Source: Candidatus Nitrotoga sp. LAW | Lineage (GTDB): Bacteria > Pseudomonadota > Gammaproteobacteria > Burkholderiales > Gallionellaceae | Direction of reading: 5' to 3' | Length of the DNA stretch: 64,000 bases | Assembly: GCA_003402315.1 (NCBI GenBank) | Contig: QFXI01000016.1 | Span: 1-64,000 of the forward strand | In this document: positions 9,787 to 17,444 of the stretch, piece by piece | Layout of the letters: each line of letters begins with the position of its first letter | How positions within the stretch are numbered: the first letter of the stretch is position 1 | Notes under the pieces: model-generated | Told to the model about the DNA's origin: nothing | The model's database searches: none | Seen by the model: the letters and a program-made list of their open reading frames with translations, nothing else | Program-made: the position numbers and the translations under genes

Positions 9787-9961
9787 GCCACAGGCTTTTA
9801 CGGAGCCTACCCATACTCCAAATTCGGCAGACTCAGGCTAGCATACTAAGGGGCAGCTTCGGAATATGTCAAGAACTTTGAGACCGCCAAGTCAAAAAAA
9901 GTTCTCCTACCTTAATATGCTCCCTTCATTTTCATACCCAAACCTAATCCAGGCCACTCCT

Positions 9962-10059
9962 TATCTTGATTCGCAAGATAGATAGCTATAAATAGCCCGT
10001 TGCCCAACCCACAGTAATTAAAAATTATTCATAAATTTATACCTGTAATTATGAATAAT
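9962..10059. repeat. Two inverted repeats in the spacer between small secreted-protein genes
   Basis: 9962-9980 reads TATCTTG-5-CAAGATA. 10024-10034 (ATTATTCATAA) pairs perfectly with 10049-10059 across a 14-base loop. With the terminator at 10111-10147, three dyads stand within 190 bases. They could be operators, an AT-rich binding site or RNA structure. No coding potential was seen in 9720-10110. Confidence 0.45.
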
Positions 10060-10110
10060 GACGGTGTGAAGAATACGATGGGGCGGCACTACAATCCACG
10101 TCATGTAAAT

Positions 10111-10147
10111 TAACGATAAGGCGCGGTGTATAGCCGCCTTATCGTTA
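10111..10147. terminator. Stem-loop after the EF-hand gene
   Basis: TAACGATAAGGCG (10111-10123) pairs with CGCCTTATCGTTA (10135-10147) across an 11-base loop, 28 bases past the stop of the minus-strand EF-hand gene. There is no strong U-tract on the minus side, so termination efficiency is uncertain. The outer arm is the same as in the 9191-9233 stem. Confidence 0.6.
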
Positions 10148-10175
10148 AATATTACTCAAGACAAACTAGCCAGAC

Positions 10176-10616
10176 TTAATGCAACATCCTGCCTTCATGA
10201 TTTTTTCTCCAGGTTGCCATAAATTCTATTACTTCATCTCCTGTAATAGAGTCATTCCTGTTGGTATCGATCGCATCGAAATGCTCATATAACACCGGGA
10301 CAGATTTTGCCTCATCCTGGCTCAATTCCCCATTACGATTGGAATCCGCTAAAGTGAAGTCGATAAATAACACTTGTTCATGTGAGACTCTGCCATCGTT
10401 CCTCTTCCCCAATTGTTCGAAACGCTTGTCAAAATAAGCCTTGTATTCTGCATTTGTAATCGTATTTGTCATGTCGTCGTAGCTTTTATCATGCTTCATT
10501 TCTACCATTTTCTGACCTTCTCTTTGCCACCCGGCTGGATCCTTTACTGCGTACGCCGACGTAACACCCAATACAAGACTGGAAACAATTGCCAAACTGA
10601 GAGCGGTTTTTTTCAT
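10176..10616 (-). CDS. Exported EF-hand calcium-binding protein
   Basis: 146 residues with a signal peptide cleaved near AYA. Two canonical EF-hand loops are visible: DSNRNGELSQDE (~90-101) and DTNRNDSITGDE (~116-127), each with Asp at 1 and 3, Asn at 5 and Glu at 12. A weaker segment before them (KRNDGRVSHEQ) may be a third, degenerate loop. It probably binds Ca2+ in the periplasm; the partner is unknown. The start is supported by GAGG about 8 bases upstream. It shares an upstream box and terminator arms with the gene at 9249-9719. Confidence 0.85.
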   Translation of the reverse strand: MKKTALSLAIVSSLVLGVTSAYAVKDPAGWQREGQKMVEMKHDKSYDDMTNTITNAEYKAYFDKRFEQLGKRNDGRVSHEQVLFIDFTLADSNRNGELSQDEAKSVPVLYEHFDAIDTNRNDSITGDEVIEFMATWRKNHEGRMLH

Positions 10617-10923
10617 AATAATCTCCTCAATATTAAGTTATTACATGGACAGGACAGTAGAGGTGCAACATGCCGCGCTTCTACCCATCCAAACCGAGCC
10701 CGACTATTTTTAATGATTTATCTGACTCTGGGAGAAAGAATGACAGTAAGTCAGTGCAGTGTCTGTGCGCTATCGCACACAGACAAAAAATAGTTGCGAT
10801 CACCTTTACGACATCAAAGCCAATTCAATGGGCTATTTTTAAATTAATGCAATTTTCAGTGAAACTCCAGGCCATGATCAGCGCTGGGGTATAATTGCGC
10901 CATTTTTTTCGCCACACTCCCTT
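10617..10923. other. Divergent promoter region, EF-hand gene / RNB gene
   Basis: About 300 bases between divergently read genes. It contains the upstream box at 10669-10684 and an imperfect dyad at 10761-10784 (GTCTGTGCG against CGCACACAGAC, two-base bulge) followed by an A-run. The dyad may be an operator, since it is not placed as a terminator for either gene. No small gene was recognised. Confidence 0.45.
10669..10684 (-). promoter_or_regulatory. Conserved upstream box, copy 2
   Basis: On the minus strand it reads GTAGAAGCGCGGCATG, 52 bases before the EF-hand start at 10616; 14 of 16 bases match copy 1 at 9771-9786. Two copies alone cannot define a regulator. Confidence 0.45.
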
Positions 10924-12783
10924 ATGAACGTTTTTTATGAAGAAGATGGCACTTTCAAGGTCGGCTCGATCCTCACTGACAACACAACTTCTTTGCAAGT
11001 GGAAAGCACACATGGCAAGCGCAGCAAGATCAAGGCAGCCAACGTGCTGTTACGTTTTGCCCAACCGGGGCTGATTGAGTTTATGACACAGGCGGATGGC
11101 ATCGCAGCCGGTATTGATGTGGAATTTTTATGGGAATGTAGCCCGCCAGATGATTTCGGCTTTAATGAGCTGGCCAGTGAATATTTTGGCCACGCACCCA
11201 ATCCAATCGAAGCAGCGGGCACCTTGATCTGTCTCCATTCCTCACCAATGCACTTTTACAAAAAAGGCAAGGGGCACTACAAGGCCGCTCCACCGGATGC
11301 CCTCAAATCTGCGCTAGCCAGCGCCGAAAAAAAACGTCTACAAGCCGCCTTGCAAGCACGTTATACCAACGAGCTGGTCGCTTTCACTTTGCCGCCAGAA
11401 TTCACCAGCAAATTACCGCATCTGTTATATAAACCGGATCGCAACACCCTAGAGGTGAAAGCGCTGGAGGCCGCTTGCACCGCCACACACTTATCGGCCG
11501 CGCATTTATTGCAACGCTGCGGAGCAGTTCCTTCCACGCAGGCTTACCATTTGGAGCGCTTCTTATTTGAAAATTTCCCACATGGAACCAGTTTCGCTGA
11601 GATCAATCTGGATGTCTGGCCCGATCTGCCACTGGCAGTGGATACTGCATTTAGCATAGATGATGCGACCACCACGGAAATCGACGATGCTTTTTCGGTC
11701 AGAAAGCTTGCCAATGGCAACTGGCACATCGGTATACACATTGCTGCTCCTTCTCTGGGCATAGCGCCCGGTTCGCCAGGTGATGACATCGCGATGCGGC
11801 GCATGTCCACGGTATACATGCCTGGGGACAAGATCACCATGTTGCCAGACAGCGTGGTCCAGGCATTTACCCTAAGTGCAGACAAGGTTTGCCCGTCGCT
11901 TTCCATGTATCTCGAAGTCGATGCCGAAACCCTGTCCGTGCTTGGCACAGAAAGCCGTATTGAACGCATCCATATCGCCGCCAACCTGCGCCATGACACA
12001 CTGGAACCGCTATTCAACGAAGATACACTGGCAGCTGGCAAACAGGATTTTCTATTTGCGGCAGAGCTCACGCTATTATGGAATTTAGCGCAAAAGCTGG
12101 AAGCAACGCGTGGTAAATCTGCCGACAATAATATCCAACAGGTGGATTACAATTTTCACGTAGAAAACGACCGTGTCAGTATTAGCACTCGGCAGCGTGG
12201 TTCACCCATCGATAAGGTGGTGGCAGAACTGATGATTTTCGTTAACTCGGAATGGGGCAAGCTACTCGCGACACACGACGTAGTTGGCATCTACCGCACA
12301 CAAAGTAACGGCAAAGTGAAGATGAGCACCGTGCCGGCACCACACCAAGGATTAGGCGTGGCACAATATATATGGTCGAGTTCACCGCTGCGCCGCTACA
12401 TAGACTTTGTCAACCAGCGCCAAATAATCAGCCTGTTGCGCGAAGATCCACCCGTCTATGCCAAAAACGACACAGCACTGTTTACTGTTATGCGCGATTT
12501 CGATGCTGCCTATGTGGTGTACAACGAATTCCAGCGTAATATGGAACGTTACTGGTGTTTACGGTGGTTGCTACAAGAAAATATTCAGCAAGCAGAGGCG
12601 CTTGTGCTACGTGAAAACCTGGTAAGACTCATACACATCCCGCTGGTAAGCCGCATCCCATCACTACCGGAATTGCCGCCTAACACACGAGTTATCCTGG
12701 AAATAGGCGAAATTGACCTGCTCGACCTGAATTTCAATGCCCGCTTCATCTCCACGATAGAGGAGGAGGCTTCCGTTTGCTAG
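10924..12783 (+). CDS. RNB-domain exoribonuclease (RNase II/R family)
   Basis: 619 residues. The RNB core begins near 235 with VDTAFSIDDATTTEIDDAFSV, whose clustered Asp residues bind the catalytic metal. It ends with the conserved SSPLRRYIDFVNQRQI near 490. The N-terminal 200 residues replace the cold-shock domains with a less conserved region, as in the short proteobacterial RNase II-like proteins. It should degrade single-stranded RNA 3' to 5'. The last codons overlap the start of the TonB-like gene, whose Shine-Dalgarno sequence is inside this gene. That pairing recurs in betaproteobacteria as far as I recall. Rnb versus Rnr cannot be settled here. Confidence 0.87.
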   Translation: MNVFYEEDGTFKVGSILTDNTTSLQVESTHGKRSKIKAANVLLRFAQPGLIEFMTQADGIAAGIDVEFLWECSPPDDFGFNELASEYFGHAPNPIEAAGTLICLHSSPMHFYKKGKGHYKAAPPDALKSALASAEKKRLQAALQARYTNELVAFTLPPEFTSKLPHLLYKPDRNTLEVKALEAACTATHLSAAHLLQRCGAVPSTQAYHLERFLFENFPHGTSFAEINLDVWPDLPLAVDTAFSIDDATTTEIDDAFSVRKLANGNWHIGIHIAAPSLGIAPGSPGDDIAMRRMSTVYMPGDKITMLPDSVVQAFTLSADKVCPSLSMYLEVDAETLSVLGTESRIERIHIAANLRHDTLEPLFNEDTLAAGKQDFLFAAELTLLWNLAQKLEATRGKSADNNIQQVDYNFHVENDRVSISTRQRGSPIDKVVAELMIFVNSEWGKLLATHDVVGIYRTQSNGKVKMSTVPAPHQGLGVAQYIWSSSPLRRYIDFVNQRQIISLLREDPPVYAKNDTALFTVMRDFDAAYVVYNEFQRNMERYWCLRWLLQENIQQAEALVLRENLVRLIHIPLVSRIPSLPELPPNTRVILEIGEIDLLDLNFNARFISTIEEEASVC

Positions 12784-13643
12784 CAGTGTTCAAACAGCCA
12801 ATCGCCATTGCCCTGGCATTTTCGCTAGCGCTACATGCTTTTATGCTGTTTGGCGTCGGTTTCGCCTTGCCCGACCCACGTAAAATGACTGATTTCATGC
12901 AACCACTGCAAGTGGTACTGGTAAACAGCAAATCAAAATCGCGCCCTGTTAAGGCCGATGCTTTGGCGCAACACAACCTCGATGGCGGTGGTAATACACA
13001 TGAAGATCGTCATGCACAAAGCCCTTTACCCACGCTGAACGATGACAAACAATACACGCCTGAACAATCCGCGCAGCGTGTACAACAGCTCGAACAAGGA
13101 GTCAAACTCCTACTTGCACAGGCAGCCATAAGCACTCACAGCATACCGCAACCAAAAACTCAGGGGCAAGAACAACAACAAAAAACCAGTAACAATGCAA
13201 ATAACATAGACATGGTGCAACGCAAGCTGGAGATCGCGCGCCTGGAAGCACAAATCAGTAAGGATTTTAACGCTTATCAAAAATTGCCACGGCGGAAATT
13301 TATTGGCGCGCGTACTCAGGAATATCGCTTCGCACAATATATTGAAGACTGGCGCATCAAAGTAGAACGCATAGGCAACATGAATTATCCCCAAGCTGCG
13401 CGCCAAAGAAACATTTATGGCAAATTGCAACTCAGCGTCTCCATCCGTGCGGACGGCAGCGTAGAAAGAATAGAGGTGAGCCGCTCATCCCGGCAGCCCA
13501 TTCTGGATGCTGCGGCGCGACGCATTGTAAAATTGGCTGCGCCTTTTTCCCCGCTCCCGCCAGATATCCGTAAAGACACGGATATTCTTACTATTACACG
13601 CACGTGGACATTTACCTCGGCCGACACGCTGCAAAGTGAATGA
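12777..13643 (+). CDS. TonB-like energy transducer
   Basis: 288 residues. One N-terminal membrane helix (IAIALAFSLALHAFMLFGVGFAL region) is followed by a long polar, Gln-rich periplasmic spacer. The C-terminal TonB-type domain (~200-285) contains YPQAARQRNIYGKLQLSV and ADGSVERIEVSRSS. It starts at TTG 12777, seven bases after a very strong AGGAGGAGG; a GTG at 12786 is an alternative. It overlaps the exoribonuclease by seven bases. TonB proteins couple the proton gradient to outer-membrane receptors. No exbB/exbD is nearby, so this one may serve the receptor at 33951 or another, or act in envelope maintenance. Confidence 0.8.
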   Translation: MLAVFKQPIAIALAFSLALHAFMLFGVGFALPDPRKMTDFMQPLQVVLVNSKSKSRPVKADALAQHNLDGGGNTHEDRHAQSPLPTLNDDKQYTPEQSAQRVQQLEQGVKLLLAQAAISTHSIPQPKTQGQEQQQKTSNNANNIDMVQRKLEIARLEAQISKDFNAYQKLPRRKFIGARTQEYRFAQYIEDWRIKVERIGNMNYPQAARQRNIYGKLQLSVSIRADGSVERIEVSRSSRQPILDAAARRIVKLAAPFSPLPPDIRKDTDILTITRTWTFTSADTLQSE

Positions 13644-13872
13644 CCCATTTTCCTAAAAATAAAATTTGCAAACATTCGCTTCATGGTAGGCGCTTGCCTG
13701 CATGCTGGCCTAATAATGCATGGTTGAAAATAACTGACAAATTTTCATTCATTACAAATAAGCAAATTACCTATTTTATTTTTATGCCTCTCACCCTATT
13801 ATCAGTTACGCTGAGCGGCTAAACTGCATTGGTCGGATGACACTATTTGACATATTTAGATTGATCATAATA

Positions 13873-14271
13873 ATGAGAAGCTGGAAAAACTTAAGCTGGG
13901 TTGCGCTACTGTCGGTGCTGCAATGCATCACGCCGTTAGTGCATGCCCATGTCGGCGGCGATTTTCATTCCGGCAGCGTACATTTCCATCTCAATGGCGA
14001 CATACTTAACCATAATGACGCTGCAACTACAAAACCAGAGTTGAGCGATATCCAGTCGGAATTTCCGGTCATTGGCATAGCGCAGGGACATAAAAATGAT
14101 TACATCCTGTTTTTAACAGGGAGCCATGGGCCGTCTCACACTGGATTACTGGCCTCTGTATTAAATCCGATATCTCTGGCCAATATTGGACAAACAAAAC
14201 AAATTTTCTTTCGCTTTTCGTATTGCCACCCTCCAGCTCAGGCACCTCCAACGCTTTCCTCAAATAAATAA
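13873..14271 (+). CDS. Small His-rich exported protein upstream of czcCBA
   Basis: 132 residues from the ATG at 13873 (MRSWKNLSWVALL); the frame is open 12 codons further up. The signal peptide is cleaved near VHA. The mature start is His-rich (HVGGDFHSGSVHFHLNGD, HND), and the C-terminus is Pro-rich with QAPP. It is similar in style to the DUF2946-like protein at 440-754. It precedes czcC by 330 bases on the same strand, so a periplasmic metal-binding or sensing role tied to the efflux pump is likely but inferred. Confidence 0.6.
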   Translation: MRSWKNLSWVALLSVLQCITPLVHAHVGGDFHSGSVHFHLNGDILNHNDAATTKPELSDIQSEFPVIGIAQGHKNDYILFLTGSHGPSHTGLLASVLNPISLANIGQTKQIFFRFSYCHPPAQAPPTLSSNK

Positions 14272-14602
14272 CATACAAAACTTGGGCGTTTCATGTGGTT
14301 GCATGGTGGTGTACGGAGTTTTCACGAATCAGACGAAGTTCTTCTCGCAGGATTTGCATGGCAACACCCGTACAACCGCTCATCCCTGCGAACCTTGCTT
14401 GTTTGATAAGCAACAATGTGAAGAAGTGGTGTAGTTATCCATACATCCAACGGAACAGAAATTACTTAACAAATATTTATAGGTAAGGGGATCCATGCAC
14501 ACTTATGAAGTATTCAGGTTAAATCAGCGGAACGTTAATTATTGCGGTTAATATTTTTCGATATTTCGCCGAGTTTCTTCTCTATTGCACCTGGAGAACT
14601 GG
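14272..14602. other. Leader region of czcCBA
   Basis: About 330 bases with no gene I can support. It should contain the czc promoter. On the minus strand an open stretch at 14296-14434 reads like protein (LREELRLIRENSVHHHATT then stop) but lacks a start with a ribosome site and its family is not recognised. Confidence 0.35.
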
Positions 14603-15892
14603 ATGAGGATATTTCTTTTACCACTGGGGTTTGTGGCGCTAATTTGTAACCCCTCTTTCGCTCTTGAGGCGGCGAGCCACGCTCATTATGAAGCTGTCGA
14701 AGGTAATACACTTCGCGCTATTGAGCCAGCCACCCCACTCACGCTAAAAGCCGCTCTCGAATTAGCTTATGGCGCCAATGCAACCCTGTCCACCGCCAGA
14801 CGGGAGCTTGAAGCAGTTGCTGGCTCAGTCCTTCAGGCTGGCCTGCGGCCAAATCCGAGAGTTGAGGCGTTAATCGAGGATCCACGGCCCGCGAATCGTC
14901 TCACCGCAGTATATGTCAACCAGCCTTTAGAGCTCGGCGGCAAACGACCCGCCCGTATTGCCGCTGCCGAGCGGCGCCATGATGTAGCCTCGGCAGAATT
15001 GCATGCCATGCGTGCAGAAATTCGCGCAGCCGTCATGGTGGCTTTTTTTGATGTGCTTGTGGCACAAGAACGTTTTCTTTTAACGCAAGGGTTGGTCGAG
15101 CTCTCGCAACGCGCAACCACTGCCGCCTCAAAACGGGTAACAGCTGGCAAGGTGTCCCCGGTCGAAGAGACTAAGGCACGTGTCGCCGAAGCGAGCGTAC
15201 GGGTCGAACTTAGTCAAGCGGCCACCAATCTGAAAATGGCACGCAAACGCCTTACGGCCATATGGGGAAATGCAACGCCCCGTTTCGAGCGGGCTGAGGG
15301 TCAAGTTGAAACGCTACCCGCACTACCCGCACTGAAAGATTTGACTGCCCGCTTGGCAAATGCACCCGGATTGGCTCGCGCACAGCTTGAAGTGAATCGC
15401 CGACAGGCACTGGTAGAAGTAGAACGTAGTCTTCGCATCCCGGACGTGACACTTAGTTTGGGTGGCAGACGTAATGCTGAAATAGGCCTTAATCAAGCGC
15501 TTCTTGGTGTGTCATTACCGATCCCGATCTTCAATCGCAATGAAGGAAATATTTTAGAGGCGCTACGTCGTACCGACAAAGCACGGGACGAACTGTCCGG
15601 AACCGAGATCCGTCTCAATAATGAGATCACTCAGGCGTTCGAGCGCCTTAATGTTGCCCGTCAAGAAATTGAAGTTTTACAGCGGGAGATTCTCCCGGGT
15701 GCGCAAAGCGCCTACGATGCCGCAAGCAAAGGTTTTATTATGGGCAAGTTCAGTTTCCTTGAAGTGCTCGATGCTCAGCGCACGCTGTTCCAAGCCAAAT
15801 CCCAATACCTGCGCGCCTTAGCGGAAGCGCATCGATCTGCTGCCGAAATCGAACGTGTTCTTGGCGAAACACCCGATGGTTCAACACTTTGA
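14603..15892 (+). CDS. czcC: Outer-membrane efflux protein, CzcC type
   Basis: 429 residues from the ATG at 14603, which has GGAG seven bases upstream; an in-frame start at 14585 has no such site. A signal peptide (MRIFLLPLGFVALICNPSFA) is followed by two repeats of the TolC-like outer-membrane efflux fold. Each is rich in long amphipathic helices (AALELAYGANATLSTARRE near 50; NNEITQAFERLNVARQEIE near 340). It forms the exit duct of the CzcCBA pump. It is first of three genes, 43 bases ahead of czcB. Confidence 0.88.
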   Translation: MRIFLLPLGFVALICNPSFALEAASHAHYEAVEGNTLRAIEPATPLTLKAALELAYGANATLSTARRELEAVAGSVLQAGLRPNPRVEALIEDPRPANRLTAVYVNQPLELGGKRPARIAAAERRHDVASAELHAMRAEIRAAVMVAFFDVLVAQERFLLTQGLVELSQRATTAASKRVTAGKVSPVEETKARVAEASVRVELSQAATNLKMARKRLTAIWGNATPRFERAEGQVETLPALPALKDLTARLANAPGLARAQLEVNRRQALVEVERSLRIPDVTLSLGGRRNAEIGLNQALLGVSLPIPIFNRNEGNILEALRRTDKARDELSGTEIRLNNEITQAFERLNVARQEIEVLQREILPGAQSAYDAASKGFIMGKFSFLEVLDAQRTLFQAKSQYLRALAEAHRSAAEIERVLGETPDGSTL

Positions 15893-15935
15893 TAACCGTT
15901 AAGGCAGATCGCCACAACGCCATAAGGAAATCGCC

Positions 15936-17435
15936 ATGAAACTAAATCCAAACAAGAAGCAAACTATTTATATTGCTGTTGTTCTAGCGGTCAGTATCGT
16001 AATCGCCATACTGATTCTAAACAGCCAAGGAGGCACAAAACAGCAGCCACACGAAGAACATGGAAGCGGGCAGCACAACCATCCAGAAGAACTGCAGACT
16101 GGTCAACACGGTGGAAAGCTATTTACGCAAAATGGCTATGGGATTGAAATAACGATCTTCGAAGAGGGCGTGGAACCTGAGTTTCGAGTCTATACCTACA
16201 AGAATGGCAAGCCGCTTGATCCTGCCACCAGCAAGGTTACGATCACCCTCGAACGCCTCGGCCGCAAGCCTCAAAAAATCACTTTCGACAAGCAAAATGA
16301 TTATCTAAAAGGTAATGCAGCAGTTGAGGAGCCGCACTCTTTCAAAGTAACGGTCGACGCGCAATTCGGCAATAAGCCTTATTCGTTTACCTATGAGCAG
16401 ATCGAGGCACGCGTGAACATGACCGATCAACAGGTTGAGCAAGGCGGCATTGAAATGCTGACATCTGGGCCAGCGCGCATTAAGAGTACATTGCAACTTA
16501 TTGGCCACATCAGTTTCAATGAAGACCACATGGTGTATATCGTACCGCGGCTAGCCGGAGTAGTTGAATTAGTGGGCGCAAATGCCGGTGACCACGTGCG
16601 CAAAGGCCATGTTCTGGCAGTGATTTCAAGCCAAGCGTTGGCTGACCTGCGAAGCGAACTGCTGGCGGCGCAAAGGCGGTTGAGTTTGGCGCGTACTACT
16701 TTTGAACGCGAGAAAAATTTGTGGGAAGAAAAAATTTCCGCCGAGCAAGACTATCTGCAAGCACGCAACGCCATGCAGGAAGCCGAAATCACCACCCAAA
16801 AGGTAAAGCAAAAACTGGCTTCACTCGGCGGCACCCTGACGGCCAGCAGTAATCTCACGCGCTATGAAATTCGCGCGCCAATCGATGGCATCGTGATGAA
16901 GAAGCAAATTTCGGTCGGCCAAGTACTTCAGGAGGATGCCAACATCTTTGTCGTGGCTGATTTGTCTACCGTTTGGGCGGTATTGACTATCTACGCCAAA
17001 GATCTAAATACCGTGAAAATTGGACAGATGGCCACTGTTAAAGCGACTGCATTTGAACACCAGAGCAGTGGTCGCGTAGACCATCTTGGCGGATTGCTGG
17101 GCGAACAGACCCGCACAGCCGAAGCGCACATTGTTCTATCCAACCCCAAAGGCACCTGGCGACCCGGTATGCCAGTCAATATCGAACTGATGGCTGACGA
17201 AACCGAAGTGCCGGTGGCAGTCTCCGTGGATGCCATTCAGACTGTGCGCGACTGGACGGCTGCCTTCGTCCGCTACGGCACCTTCTTCGAAGCGCGCCCG
17301 CTGGAGCTAGGACGTAGCGACGGCCAGTTTATTGAAGTGGTCAAAGGGTTAAGCGCAGGCGAGCGGTACGCCGCAAAGAACAGTTTCCTGATCAAGGCTG
17401 ATTTGGGCAAAGCTGGCGCAAGCCATGACCATTAG
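15936..17435 (+). CDS. czcB: Periplasmic adaptor protein, CzcB type
   Basis: 499 residues. One N-terminal membrane anchor (~10-28), then a His-rich linker (HEEHGSGQHNHPEE), then an extra beta-rich domain (~50-155) before the standard adaptor parts: barrel-sandwich halves (RLAGVVELVGANAGDHVRKG and YEIRAPIDGIVMKKQI) around a coiled-coil hairpin (~235-290), and a membrane-proximal domain. It bridges CzcA and CzcC and may hand metal to the pump; the His-rich linker suggests metal binding. AAGGA precedes the ATG. It ends nine bases before czcA. Confidence 0.88.
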   Translation: MKLNPNKKQTIYIAVVLAVSIVIAILILNSQGGTKQQPHEEHGSGQHNHPEELQTGQHGGKLFTQNGYGIEITIFEEGVEPEFRVYTYKNGKPLDPATSKVTITLERLGRKPQKITFDKQNDYLKGNAAVEEPHSFKVTVDAQFGNKPYSFTYEQIEARVNMTDQQVEQGGIEMLTSGPARIKSTLQLIGHISFNEDHMVYIVPRLAGVVELVGANAGDHVRKGHVLAVISSQALADLRSELLAAQRRLSLARTTFEREKNLWEEKISAEQDYLQARNAMQEAEITTQKVKQKLASLGGTLTASSNLTRYEIRAPIDGIVMKKQISVGQVLQEDANIFVVADLSTVWAVLTIYAKDLNTVKIGQMATVKATAFEHQSSGRVDHLGGLLGEQTRTAEAHIVLSNPKGTWRPGMPVNIELMADETEVPVAVSVDAIQTVRDWTAAFVRYGTFFEARPLELGRSDGQFIEVVKGLSAGERYAAKNSFLIKADLGKAGASHDH

Positions 17436-17444
17436 GAGCCTCCC

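Noticed and set aside
14296-14434. A minus-strand protein-like stretch (LREELRLIRENSVHHHATT) in the czc leader
   Set aside because: No start codon with a ribosome site and no recognised family; noted in the intergenic entry only.
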